Shown here: piece by piece, positions 53,622 through 61,332 of the stretch | How the letters are laid out: every line of letters starts with the position of its first letter | Position numbering within the stretch: position 1 is the stretch's first letter | Assembly (NCBI GenBank): GCA_947253945.1 | Contig: CAMYAY010000006.1 | Location: forward strand, 1-64,000 | Reading direction: 5' to 3' | DNA from: an uncultured Candidatus Saccharibacteria bacterium | GTDB taxonomy: Bacteria; Patescibacteriota; Saccharimonadia; Saccharimonadales; Saccharimonadaceae | Length of the DNA: 64,000 nucleotides | Program-made: the position numbers and the translations under genes | Notes under the pieces: model-generated | Databases searched by the model: none | What the model was told of the DNA's origin: nothing | What the model saw: only the letters and a program-made list of their open reading frames with translations

Positions 53622-53704
53622 TGTAATGTACCACCTTTCGGTCGGAGAGGTGCAGGATGCGCCTCAACTAATCACACTATACAATAATTTGCTATCGCCG
53701 TCAA
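53622..53704 (-). promoter_or_regulatory. Array leader 12
   Basis: TTGACG (53699-53704), 17 bases, TATAGT. Hairpin I GAGGCGCA/TGCACCTC, hairpin II ACC-GAAA-GGT, GTACATT. Confidence 0.9.
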
Positions 53705-53705
53705 T

Positions 53706-53733
53706 TTAAAACCCCTGACACGAGGTCAGGGGA
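53706..53733 (-). terminator. Terminator of array gene 13
   Basis: CCCCTGAC/GTCAGGGG, then TTTTAAATT. Confidence 0.91.
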
Positions 53734-53737
53734 GTAG

Positions 53738-54619
53738 CTATTTGAGCTCGGGTAAGGGTAGGTGAGCATGCGACCAAGCGGTCGCCACGTGGTTGCCACG
53801 CGCCATTACTAGATTTAGGTTAACCTTGAACGGGTCAAACTTCTTCACGGATTTGATAGCAAAAACCTCATCCGCATAGACTGTCAGGATACCGCGCGTC
53901 ACTAGCTCAAGATAGGCGAAATCGGTATACGGCGTGACAAGACTCCTAACCGGCTCGACGTAGTAGCGTCGCTTGCCATTCGCCAGATGACGGCAATACA
54001 AGTTTTTGCCGCTCAACCGGTCAAATAAGTAAATCTTGGTATCAGTTGCCTTGCCATCAAGACTGTAAGTGTGGGGCGTACAGAACGTCAAGAAACGTTG
54101 CGCGTCACCACGCTTACCATACAGATCTTCCAGCTGGCCAATAAACTGTATGGCATCCACCCACTCGACAAAATCGGGCTTCGAACGGGGCACCATGGCG
54201 TCAAGCACAGCAGAGCCCGCACCGTTGTTCTTGCGCGTAATACAATTTACCTCAACTGCACGCGCCAAGGCGTCAGGGTCTTGCTGCTCGCGCCACGATT
54301 TATCTGCTTTATCCAGATAATCTTCCGTCGCCTGCACAGCGGCCGTAACCTCACACGTTGGCACGAGCAAAGTCTCTTGCGGCATAAGTTCGTAACGCAT
54401 TAACCGTGAGTTCTCGTCGTACACCGCATAGATATTGTTCACATCCAAGTGGTCATAAACTGCCACATAACTAACGTTACTGTCGTCCTCAATTATCCTG
54501 CGCCGCACTTCATACCGGTCGCCCAAATTGTTCGAAGCTTGCACTTCGTCAAGGAATCCCACGATTCCAGCGTTAGCCTCCGAATTAAACTTCACGGGCT
54601 CTACGATTTCTACTAGCAT
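53738..54619 (-). CDS. FDR-array protein 13 (EIVEP subgroup)
   Basis: Family not recognised. The product has 293 residues. MLVEIVEPVKF; unit 1: DRYEVRRRIIEDDS, YVAVYDHLDVNNIYAV, MRYELMPQ, DKSWREQQ; unit 2: RFLTFCTPHTYS, TKIYLFDRLSGKNLYCRHL, YYVEPVRSL, and an unusual final segment SHAHLPLPELK. A run VTRGILTVYADEVFAIKS precedes the end. Soluble. Confidence 0.86.
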   Translation of the reverse strand: MLVEIVEPVKFNSEANAGIVGFLDEVQASNNLGDRYEVRRRIIEDDSNVSYVAVYDHLDVNNIYAVYDENSRLMRYELMPQETLLVPTCEVTAAVQATEDYLDKADKSWREQQDPDALARAVEVNCITRKNNGAGSAVLDAMVPRSKPDFVEWVDAIQFIGQLEDLYGKRGDAQRFLTFCTPHTYSLDGKATDTKIYLFDRLSGKNLYCRHLANGKRRYYVEPVRSLVTPYTDFAYLELVTRGILTVYADEVFAIKSVKKFDPFKVNLNLVMARGNHVATAWSHAHLPLPELK

Positions 54620-54702
54620 TTAAAGGTACTACCTTTCGGTCGGGGAGGCACTGAATGTGCCTCAACTTACCATACTATATAATAATTCGCCGTCTCCGTC
54701 AA
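54620..54702 (-). promoter_or_regulatory. Array leader 13
   Basis: TTGACG, 17 bases, TATAGT (54674-54679). Hairpin I GAGGCAC/GTGCCTC, hairpin II ACC-GAAA-GGT, box GTACCTT. Confidence 0.92.
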
Positions 54703-54711
54703 CAGAGGTAA

Positions 54712-54736
54712 AGAAAAGCCCCAGCCGTAGCTGGGG
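54712..54736 (-). terminator. Terminator of array gene 14
   Basis: CCCCAGC/GCTGGGG, then TTTTCTTT on the minus strand. Confidence 0.92.
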
Positions 54737-54752
54737 TAGGGAATGTTATAGA

Positions 54753-55658
54753 TTAGTCAGTTAGATGCAAACGTACGGTACCATAGCTCGACATGGTGTG
54801 CTTCTGATTAGTAAATGGCAAAATATCGATTTCCGCGCGACCGCGGTCAAACTTTGTCTTTTGCTGAGCAAAATACACGTCCGATTCATACTTGCGGAGT
54901 AAATACTCACGCGTGATATGTTCAATCTCAGCTTGATTATCGTACTGTACGCTCAAGCTCTCAACCGGTTCATAGAAGTACTGGTCTTCACCATTACCAT
55001 GACGGCAGGAGAGAGAATCGAAGTTCAAGACATCGAACAAGTAGAGCATGGTGTCCACCTTGTGCTTGCCAACAGTTGGCGCGCCGAATACCATAAAGCG
55101 TGGCCTCTTGCCATCACCATATAGTTCGCTAACTATCGTTCGCACCGTTTCAAAGCGGTTATTTGGCGACTGATAGCCGACGCGTTCAATGGCAACTGGC
55201 TTTTGCATTGACTCGGGCAACAGTGGGTTTATCACCGTCTTGAGATTAGTGTTGACTGTAGCATAGTCGGACTTAATGTAGTTAAATACCACATCGTGAC
55301 GCAGCTGATTAGTGTCAAACTCGTTTTTAGCGCCACTCAAACGATTTGCCAAAGCTGTGATAGTATTAACTACATCAGTCACTTTTGCATCTGCCGGCGT
55401 CTGAACCGTGCGCATCGCTTCAAGTTCGTAATCGAGCAAGTCACCGTTCTCATCGTAAACCGCCTGAACGCCATTGGCGTTCAATCGGTCATACAGATAA
55501 GCGGTGTCCACCGTTTGACCATTGTCGTCAACTGTACCGAGGCGCCACACCGCATAGCGGTCAGACTCATCATTCTTCACGCCACAGCGCAGCAATTCCT
55601 TTGCATTAAGCTTCGTATCTGTATCGTACATTGCTGACTCAATTAATTCTACTAACAT
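54753..55658 (-). CDS. FDR-array protein 14
   Basis: Family not recognised. The product has 301 residues. MLVELIESAMYD; unit 1: DRYAVWRLGTVDDNG, TAYLYDRLNANGVQAV, LDYELEAM; unit 2: RPRFMVFGAPTVGKH, TMLYLFDVLNFDSLSCRH, YFYEPVESL, final VRLHLTD. FDV replaces FDR in unit 2 while YDR is kept in unit 1. Soluble. Confidence 0.86.
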   Translation of the reverse strand: MLVELIESAMYDTDTKLNAKELLRCGVKNDESDRYAVWRLGTVDDNGQTVDTAYLYDRLNANGVQAVYDENGDLLDYELEAMRTVQTPADAKVTDVVNTITALANRLSGAKNEFDTNQLRHDVVFNYIKSDYATVNTNLKTVINPLLPESMQKPVAIERVGYQSPNNRFETVRTIVSELYGDGKRPRFMVFGAPTVGKHKVDTMLYLFDVLNFDSLSCRHGNGEDQYFYEPVESLSVQYDNQAEIEHITREYLLRKYESDVYFAQQKTKFDRGRAEIDILPFTNQKHTMSSYGTVRLHLTD

Positions 55659-55743
55659 TTGTAAGGTACCACCTTTCGGCTCTAGAGACGAACTACTTTT
55701 GTAATTCTGCTTTGATTATACAACTTTTTATGCTTATTGTCAA
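55659..55743 (-). promoter_or_regulatory. Array leader 14
   Basis: TTGACA (55738-55743), 17 bases, TATAAT. Hairpin I GAATTAC-aaaa-GTAGTTC, hairpin II CC-GAAA-GG, box GTACCTT. Confidence 0.92.
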
Positions 55744-55759
55744 TAGGGTTTATGCTTAA

Positions 55760-55786
55760 ATAAAAGAGCCCCCACGGGGAGGCTCT
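55760..55786 (-). terminator. Terminator of array gene 15
   Basis: AGAGCC/GGCTCT with inner CCC/GGG, then TTTATTT. Confidence 0.9.
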
Positions 55787-55794
55787 GAGGTAGA

Positions 55795-56691
55795 CTAAAG
55801 AACTGGCAAGCGATAGTGGCTACAAGCGTACATGGTCTGAGACTCGTCAATCGACAAGAAATCGCAGTCGGTAACCTCAGTACCAGCCAACTTACTAGCC
55901 TCAGCCAGCGCAGCGCGCCGAATCTCCGTCACAGAAGTTTTGATCGGCAACCATACGCGACTGATGTCGCTCACGCAGTAGCGCACATGCGCCCCAGTGG
56001 TGAACTGCACCAAATGCTCAACGCTATTACGGTCAAACAAAACCAGCAAAAAGCCATCTTGCGACTTTCGCTTCGCCAAACTACAGCAAGCTGCAAAGCG
56101 ATGGCGCCTGAGCGCCGAGTCGTCATATTGATCTGTTAGCATATCCGCCAGCTTCTCCACCTCTTCTGGTGGCAAAAACGACGGTTCGTCTACGACCGAG
56201 AACAACGCTCGCCAATCACCATAGCCACGCAAAACTTGCAGGAGCGGGGCAGTGCCAAACGGCGAACACTTCTGACTCATCGTCAGATAGTCGACCATCT
56301 GCACGCTGCGCGTGTTGACATAACCACTTTTATCAGCGTCTGCCACCTTCCACTGATACTTCTCCCAATCGGGATAAGTTTCGTCTAGGTAACGGAAAAT
56401 GGCACGGCGTGCCTCAACCATGTTGTCCACACTGTCGTCTAGGGTCACACTGTGTACAGGAGACATCTCATAGCTTGGCGTCAAGGAGCCATTGTCTTGC
56501 ACCTCAGTCAAGGTGTCAGCGTCGCAGCGATCATAAAGACACGCCAGTTTGACCTTGCGGCCGTTCACTAGTGTATTGTAGGCGCAAGCCACAAAGCGGT
56601 CAGCCCGCTTGTTACCATAAGATTGCGCCAGTCGCACTCTGATCCCCGGTGCCGCAGCAAGGCGATTAACCGGTGTCACTATTTCTACCAT
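55795..56691 (-). CDS. FDR-array protein 15
   Basis: Family not recognised. The product has 298 residues. MVEIVTPVNRL; unit 1: DRFVACAYNTLVNG, LACLYDRCDADTLTEV, PSYEMSPV, YPDWEKYQW; unit 2: RHRFAACCSLAKRK, LLVLFDRNSVEHLVQF, RYCVSDISRVWLP, final HYRLPVL. The ISRVWLP wording also occurs in the single-unit proteins, linking the two types. Confidence 0.86.
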   Translation of the reverse strand: MVEIVTPVNRLAAAPGIRVRLAQSYGNKRADRFVACAYNTLVNGRKVKLACLYDRCDADTLTEVQDNGSLTPSYEMSPVHSVTLDDSVDNMVEARRAIFRYLDETYPDWEKYQWKVADADKSGYVNTRSVQMVDYLTMSQKCSPFGTAPLLQVLRGYGDWRALFSVVDEPSFLPPEEVEKLADMLTDQYDDSALRRHRFAACCSLAKRKSQDGFLLVLFDRNSVEHLVQFTTGAHVRYCVSDISRVWLPIKTSVTEIRRAALAEASKLAGTEVTDCDFLSIDESQTMYACSHYRLPVL

Positions 56692-56778
56692 AAGCTACAA
56701 CCCTCCTTCAGGGCATCGGTGAGTCACGAAGTGCGACTCGACTACTTAAATAGTACAAGCAATGTCCTGTGCTGTCAA
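56692..56778 (-). promoter_or_regulatory. Array leader 15 (diverged box)
   Basis: TTGACA (56773-56778), 17 bases, TACTAT. Hairpin I GAGT-CAC/GTG-ACTC, hairpin II CCCT/AGGG enclosing GGAGG, box reduced to TGTAGCTT. Confidence 0.85.
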
Positions 56779-56805
56779 ATAAAAGCCCCGCCACGCGGGC
56801 AGGGC
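56778..56805 (-). terminator. Terminator of array gene 16
   Basis: GCCC/GGGC outer and CCGC/GCGG-type inner pairs, then TTTTATTT. Confidence 0.85.
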
Positions 56806-56810
56806 TTAAA

Positions 56811-57695
56811 TTAGATAGACACCGTTAAACGGCACTGGTTGTATGGGCTAAACAGCTGATCTTTGTCGCGCAGCACAAGCTCCAAACTGTCAGGCGTGTA
56901 CTTGTGACTGAGCGAACTCAACTTCGGGCTAAGAGCAGCCAAAATGCCGTCAGTAGTGTAGGCGCAGTCTTTGAAGCATAGCTCCCATGCCGGCGTTTGG
57001 AAGTAACACTGCTCGACACCGTAGTCGAAATAACATAGCGTCTTGAGGCGGCGGCGATCGAACACTTGCACCACCACTTCGTAATCACTGTAAATCTTCA
57101 GGCGGCTGCAAAAGGCCACAAAGCGGGCAGGCTTGCCGGGCTTGCCATAGCTCTTGTGCAAGCGCGACTTCAGCTCTTGTGCCCGCTCAGGGCTCACGGC
57201 GCTAGCTTCAACTAGCATTGAAAACTGGTTGGTCGTGGCGTCTCTGCGATTCGGGTAAATTTGTAGCACGCCATACGCGTCGCCCACAAAATCACTATTT
57301 ATCACTGCGATGTCACTAAAGCCGCCGGCGTGGTAATCATCATCACACTGTTCGCTCAGCCAGAACTTATCCCTCAGCGCGATACCAGAACAAATCCCTT
57401 GCTTAATGGCATTTGAGTCGGAATCGTCGTCAGGCGACTGCCAATATTGCATGTCAAAGCTCAGCTCGTAGCGCAGCACTTCGCCAGCATCGTTCTTTAT
57501 AACCTGTAGGCGGCGCGGTGCATATGTGTCGTAAATGCAAACAATGGTCGAGCGGCCATTCTCGCGCGGCGGCACTTGGCATACCGCAGTTAAGTAACGA
57601 CTAAACATACCGCGGTGACCGTAGTGTCTACTCATATATTGCCAAGCAGCCTCATGAGCGCTTGACATATCGCTAGGTTCAACTATCTCTATCAT
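56811..57695 (-). CDS. FDR-array protein 16 (EIVEP subgroup)
   Basis: Family not recognised. The product has 294 residues. MIEIVEPSDM; each unit keeps its leading helix and YG turn: MSRHYGHRGMFSRYLTAV (21-38) and LHKSYGKPGKPARFVAFC; IVCIYDTYAPRRLQVI / VVQVFDRRRLKTLCYF; LRYELSF / CYFQTPAW. Ends QCRLTVSI. Good reference for the full unit boundary. Confidence 0.86.
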   Translation of the reverse strand: MIEIVEPSDMSSAHEAAWQYMSRHYGHRGMFSRYLTAVCQVPPRENGRSTIVCIYDTYAPRRLQVIKNDAGEVLRYELSFDMQYWQSPDDDSDSNAIKQGICSGIALRDKFWLSEQCDDDYHAGGFSDIAVINSDFVGDAYGVLQIYPNRRDATTNQFSMLVEASAVSPERAQELKSRLHKSYGKPGKPARFVAFCSRLKIYSDYEVVVQVFDRRRLKTLCYFDYGVEQCYFQTPAWELCFKDCAYTTDGILAALSPKLSSLSHKYTPDSLELVLRDKDQLFSPYNQCRLTVSI

Positions 57696-57777
57696 AATGT
57701 ACTACCCTCCAAGGGTCTTGGGGCAGCTCCATGCCGCCCGATAGCACTAGTGTAACCACTCGGCAAGGTGATGTCAA
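57696..57777 (-). promoter_or_regulatory. Array leader 16
   Basis: TTGACA (57772-57777), 17 bases, TACACT. Hairpin I GGGCGGC/GCTGCCC, hairpin II ACCC-ttgga-GGGT, GTACATT. Confidence 0.9.
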
Positions 57778-57803
57778 TAAAACCCCACCGGCGAGCGGTG
57801 GGG
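57778..57803 (-). terminator. Terminator of array gene 17
   Basis: CCCCACCG/CGGTGGGG, then TTTTATT. Confidence 0.92.
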
Positions 57804-57809
57804 TAGTTC

Positions 57810-58268
57810 TTAAATTGGCAAGTAGAAGACGGCGCTAGTGGTGATTGGAATATCACTCGCTTTAATGAGGCCAGAACCAGCGCGGTCAAGCGATAGCACG
57901 CGACGGTGCGCCACTTGTGAGTTGACCCAGTTCGGGTCGTATTTATCCAGCTCCGCCATGGCGCGCTTAATGCAGGCCTGATGGTCAGACTTTTCTTCCT
58001 CGGGCGTCACTAAGATGCTCGCAATATTCGCCACAAAGTAGCAATTTTCGTGTCGAATAGTGTCAGTGTAGCTGACTAGCTTATCTCCCGCCATGCGGTC
58101 AAACAGGGCAATCAGCGTGCCACCGACTTGGTGGCCTTCAGGCGTAACCGCCACGTTTGGCACAAATGACGCTAGGTAGCGGTCAATGCGGCGCTGGGCA
58201 AGGCTAAGTTTAATTGCCTTGATTGCATTTTCACGCTCCAGCGCGTTCAATTTACCTATCACAAGCAT
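57810..58268 (-). CDS. FDR-array protein 17 (single unit)
   Basis: Family not recognised. The product has 152 residues, one complete unit: leading helix, IDRYLASFVPNV (about 29-40), TLIALFDRMAGDKLVSY (51-68), CYFVANIASILVTPEEE, DKYDPNWVNSQ near 109-119, and a closing strand FYLPI. First of the five single-unit genes that follow the two-unit block. Confidence 0.85.
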   Translation of the reverse strand: MLVIGKLNALERENAIKAIKLSLAQRRIDRYLASFVPNVAVTPEGHQVGGTLIALFDRMAGDKLVSYTDTIRHENCYFVANIASILVTPEEEKSDHQACIKRAMAELDKYDPNWVNSQVAHRRVLSLDRAGSGLIKASDIPITTSAVFYLPI

Positions 58269-58331
58269 AGAAACCTCCTAATGGTCGTACTTGCAAATGT
58301 GCAACCCTCCTTGGGCAACTCTTTAATTATA
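58269..58331 (-). promoter_or_regulatory. Array leader 17 (weaker promoter)
   Basis: TATAAT at 58326-58331 but no clear -35 at 17 bases; hairpin TTGCA/TGCAA, GTACGACC in place of the usual box, then AGGAGG. Confidence 0.7.
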
Positions 58332-58359
58332 CAACACGCCGCGCGGCGCTGCCAGCAAA

Positions 58360-58384
58360 GAAAAGCCCTTGCAAAGCAAGGGCT
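58360..58384 (-). terminator. Terminator of array gene 18
   Basis: AGCCCTTGC-TTT-GCAAGGGCT then TTTCTTTG on the minus strand. It lies four bases after a UGA stop. Confidence 0.94.
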
Positions 58385-58388
58385 GAAG

Positions 58389-58859
58389 TCATAATGGCAA
58401 AAGCACACTATGATTATCGTAGATTACAGGGTCCGTAAGACAAAGCAACTGATTTAAGTCTTTAGCGCGGCCAAGGCTGACGCAAGTGTCGATGCTTGTG
58501 TTAAAGAATTGGAATCTTCGCCAGTTAGGCTTGCGCTGCTGCATCTCGTCCGCCACTAACGCGGCACATTTCTCGTCGGTAGCGGTCGGTTCACAGTAAA
58601 CGCGACAGAGGTCGCTCACCAAGAAGAGACGCTCGCGGGTGGCTGAGTCCCTATAAAGGTAAGTGTGCTCATAGTCGTAGCAGTCAAAGATGACGATTTC
58701 CATCATCTTCCTGTCGTTATGCAGCACATTGCGATACAACAGCGCCTCGTAGCGGTCGCGCTCATCTTTATAGCGTTGTAGGAAGCGTGCCCCAAGCAGC
58801 CATTGTTCATACTGGCTCATCTCTTGGTACTGGATTAAGTTTGGCTTTGGCATCGCCAT
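58389..58859 (-). CDS. FDR-array protein 18 (single unit)
   Basis: Family not recognised. The product has 156 residues: GARFLQRYKDERDRYEALLY (23-42), MMEIVIFDCYDYEHTYLY, LFLVSDLCRVYCEP, RKPNWRRFQ, final HSVLLPL. FDC in place of FDR. It stops at UGA directly before a terminator, which shows UGA is a true stop here. Confidence 0.84.
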   Translation of the reverse strand: MAMPKPNLIQYQEMSQYEQWLLGARFLQRYKDERDRYEALLYRNVLHNDRKMMEIVIFDCYDYEHTYLYRDSATRERLFLVSDLCRVYCEPTATDEKCAALVADEMQQRKPNWRRFQFFNTSIDTCVSLGRAKDLNQLLCLTDPVIYDNHSVLLPL

Positions 58860-58932
58860 TCCTTTCTCGTAATCACTCTAATGTACATCCAACGGATGCC
58901 ATTATAGTACAATATAAAGCTAGATTTGTCAA
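58860..58932 (-). promoter_or_regulatory. Array leader 18
   Basis: TTGACA (58927-58932), 17 bases, TACTAT. Hairpin GCATCC-gtt-GGATGT runs straight into GTACATT; a separate AAAGGA serves translation. Confidence 0.9.
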
Positions 58933-58934
58933 AT

Positions 58935-58959
58935 AAAAGCCCCCGCGGCGTGGCGGGGG
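58935..58959 (-). terminator. Terminator of array gene 19
   Basis: CCCCCGC/GCGGGGG, then TTTTATTT. Confidence 0.92.
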
Positions 58960-58966
58960 TAAGCGG

Positions 58967-59470
58967 TTAGAAACTGAGGAGCAGGCAAGCTTGGTCGTCT
59001 TGGGTGAGCGGCGGCAAGTTGAGGGCGGTGGAGAGCATATCAATTTGCAATTTGCCGCCAACTTGGTCGGCGCGCCACTCTGGATTGAGACGAGTCAACT
59101 CGTGCTTCACTTTAAACTTCAACATCCACGGCGCTCGCATGTACCACGTAGGCAAGTATAGTTGCGCGAGGCTATCGATGCAGTAGCGCCAAGTACATTT
59201 GTCTTCAGCCGTGGATTGTTGCACGCTGTACTCCTTGATGACGTCCGATGCGCTACAGAGGTCAAAGATTAGCACCGCCATCATGTCAACATTATCAAAG
59301 ACGCACACGCCAGCATGCTGGTAGACCTTCACCACATAGCGACTATTAGCCACTACGCCGGCTTCGTTCGCGCCGTATTTGCGACGCAGGCGGTCATAGA
59401 TACCACTAACAGCATTCTTGCGCTTGCGCAAGATGATAGTGCTGGACGCCGATTCATCTGCTTTGTTCAT
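58967..59470 (-). CDS. FDR-array protein 19 (single unit)
   Basis: Family not recognised. The product has 167 residues: IYDRLRRKYGANEAG, NSRYVVKVYQHAG, MMAVLIFDLCSASDVIKEY, WRYCIDSLAQLYLP, LTRLNPEWRADQ, final ACLLLSF. FDL replaces FDR. Start at 59470 after AAAGGATGAAACA; frames further upstream read the leader. Confidence 0.83.
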   Translation of the reverse strand: MNKADESASSTIILRKRKNAVSGIYDRLRRKYGANEAGVVANSRYVVKVYQHAGVCVFDNVDMMAVLIFDLCSASDVIKEYSVQQSTAEDKCTWRYCIDSLAQLYLPTWYMRAPWMLKFKVKHELTRLNPEWRADQVGGKLQIDMLSTALNLPPLTQDDQACLLLSF

Positions 59471-59538
59471 TGTTTCATCCTTTAGTAATGTACGACCCCT
59501 CACGGGCTGATTACACCATAATACTCCATCGCGGTCAA
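59471..59538 (-). promoter_or_regulatory. Array leader 19
   Basis: TTGACC (59533-59538), 17 bases, TGTAAT. Hairpin CCC-GTGA-GGG (GNRA loop), GTACATTA, then AAAGGA. Confidence 0.85.
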
Positions 59539-59629
59539 GACGGCAAGAGGGCGGGGAGGGGGGCAACTATAATTTTAATGTCGCCTTAATTCCCCCATCG
59601 ATTCCAACAGCACGATAAACCAAATTTTA

Positions 59630-60665
59630 TTAATCTAATCCACCATGAATAGGGTTAATAGGATAAGGGCGAGGGTAATAAGGATAATGGCCATATCCAC
59701 TCATATCGCCGTGATGCGATTCACAATACTCCCTCTCATATTTTTGATACGATTTAGGATATCTTTCAATACATATAAATCCCCAATTAGGTTGATAGCT
59801 ACTCATGTCGCCACTATGCTCCATGCAATAATGATATTTATCTATAGACCACATATCATCACCAGGATATTTTTCAAAACATATTTTATTCCAATCAACC
59901 CGATATCCACTCATATCGCCGTCATGAGCTTTACAGTACGACTCTTTGTCGGAATCATCAGAATAATTTTTATGACATTCCTCGTTCCAATAGCCGCTCA
60001 TGTCGCCGTCATGAATATAACAATACGACCTCTTGTCAGAATCATAAGAATATCTGTCGTTGCATGTAGACCACCAATAGTCATAACTCGACCCACCGGA
60101 GCTAGACCCACCACTCGAAGGCGTAGACGGCTGGACTGGCGCTGGCTTGCTAGTAGCGGTATAAGTCAAGCTAGTGCTATAGCTACCAGTTGGCAAGCGT
60201 TTAGGGTCAACATTAGCGCCGAGAGTGAGATAGAGTGTACAGTCATCGACACTAGTACAACTGCCCTTGTTGTCACTGGTAATATCCGCCAGCGATGCAG
60301 AAGAAACTGAACTAAACGTAGTGGCATTCTTACCCATACCATAGCCCCACTGATTAGCAGCAAGTTTTTGGTTGGTGCCAGAGACGGAGTCTATTTTATA
60401 GGTTGAATCCTTACTATTCACCAGATTTGGCTGACTGGCATTCATACTAAGCGTAAAGCCATAGGTATTACTGTTGTGTACATGAAGGCTACTGGTGTGC
60501 TCGTACAAATTACCGCTGCGTTGCAGAGTAACTGCGGCGGCATCGAGGTCGATTGAGATGCTATCAGCATGGGCTGGCGTGGCAAAGCCTATCAGGATTA
60601 TCGCGAGAGCGACAAGGCTTAAAAGTTTACCCCCCCCCCGCAGCTGTTTGCCGTAATTTATTCAT
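59630..60665 (-). CDS. Secreted Cys-repeat protein with an out-of-frame poly-G start
   Basis: Not recognised as a family. With nine instead of ten G at 60630-60639, ATG 60665 would read MNKLRQTAAGGG, then a signal peptide (KLLSLVALAIILIGFATPAHA) and a surface-type domain (PTGSYSTSLTYTATSKP near its end). A Ser/Gly/Pro linker leads to four repeats of about 30-35 residues of the form C..Y..SDK.SYC..HDGDMSGY, two Cys per repeat, and a Tyr/Pro-rich end. As assembled, translation from 60665 stops right after the G run; the frame is open only from 3' of it. A GGAGGG site and TATAAT lie upstream of 60665. Confidence 0.78.
60630..60639 (-). repeat. Ten-G homopolymer in the signal-peptide region
   Basis: A run of ten C on the plus strand, G on the coding strand, between codon 8 and the hydrophobic core. 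Nine or twelve would restore the frame. Confidence 0.9.
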
Positions 60666-60717
60666 GTTTTTTATTCCCTCCATTATTTCTTTTTCTGCCT
60701 CCAAGGTAGATACTTGC

Positions 60718-60723
60718 ATTATA
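60718..60723 (-). promoter_or_regulatory. -10 element of the secreted protein gene
   Basis: TATAAT on the minus strand with TG just upstream; leader of about 45 bases without the GUACAUU box. Confidence 0.7.
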
Positions 60724-60775
60724 CCACAAGCGCCATAAACCACCAAATTTATGCACCGCGTCTCAGCCCAAAAAT

Positions 60776-60808
60776 AAAGCCCCCCCACGGCCAAAAGCAG
60801 TGGGGGAG
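60776..60808 (-). terminator. Terminator of array gene 20
   Basis: CCCCCAC/GTGGGGG with an eleven-base loop and TTTATTTTT on the minus strand. Confidence 0.87.
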
Positions 60809-60817
60809 AGGAGTTAA

Positions 60818-61225
60818 TTAGTCAACTGAGAGATAAAGTGGTTCATTCCATTTAATTGGCATATCAGACTGGCGGTCAACGCGACTAATTTTAATGTCGC
60901 CATTTTGCTGGTAAGCCTTCCAATTTGGATTCATCACATTGAGCGCTTTCTTAGCCTTAAATTCCGCGCAATACGAATTATTCGCCACGCATTCCGGCGC
61001 AATCCACGTGCGGCTCACCGCACTCACGCAACGCTTCTCAGTATTCGAGCCCAAACAAAGCGCCTCGGTCGCCTCTGTTACGTCAAATATGGCAAGTAAC
61101 ATGGTCGGCTGTCCAGTGCTCGGGTCAATTGCATTGTCATAAAGCTGTGCACGGTAACGGTCACCGGTGTACTTTGTTGCACAATGATGGTGACGCAGCG
61201 TATGCCTTTCCTTAACTTCGGACAT
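60818..61225 (-). CDS. FDR-array protein 20 (single unit)
   Basis: Family not recognised. The product has 135 residues: TGDRYRAQLYDNA (about 20-32), MLLAIFDVTEATEALCLG, CVSAVSRTWIAPE, LNVMNPNWKAYQ, final PLYLSVD. FDV replaces FDR. Start at 61225 after GAAGGAG; upstream in-frame Met lies in the leader. Confidence 0.84.
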   Translation of the reverse strand: MSEVKERHTLRHHHCATKYTGDRYRAQLYDNAIDPSTGQPTMLLAIFDVTEATEALCLGSNTEKRCVSAVSRTWIAPECVANNSYCAEFKAKKALNVMNPNWKAYQQNGDIKISRVDRQSDMPIKWNEPLYLSVD

Positions 61226-61304
61226 ATTTACTCCTTCAATAATGTACAAGCTAGGACTTTCCTAGCAGTGGCTAAATAATAGCACCAAACAACAGGGTTG
61301 TCAA
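61226..61304 (-). promoter_or_regulatory. Array leader 20
   Basis: TTGACA (61299-61304), 17 bases, TATTAT. Hairpin GCTAGGA-aag-TCCTAGC, then GTACATT, then AAGGAG. Confidence 0.93.
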
Positions 61305-61305
61305 T

Positions 61306-61326
61306 AAAAGCCCGCACATGGCGGGC
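61306..61326 (-). terminator. Terminator of array gene 21
   Basis: GCCCGC/GCGGGC, then TTTTATT. Confidence 0.9.
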
Positions 61327-61332
61327 AGGGGG

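Noticed and set aside
59645..60310. Plus-strand frame of 221 residues opposite the Cys-repeat protein
   Set aside because: It is the antisense of the repeats (many Ile/Thr/His from GAT/GGT/ATG codons), without start signals; the minus-strand frame has signal peptide and repeats.
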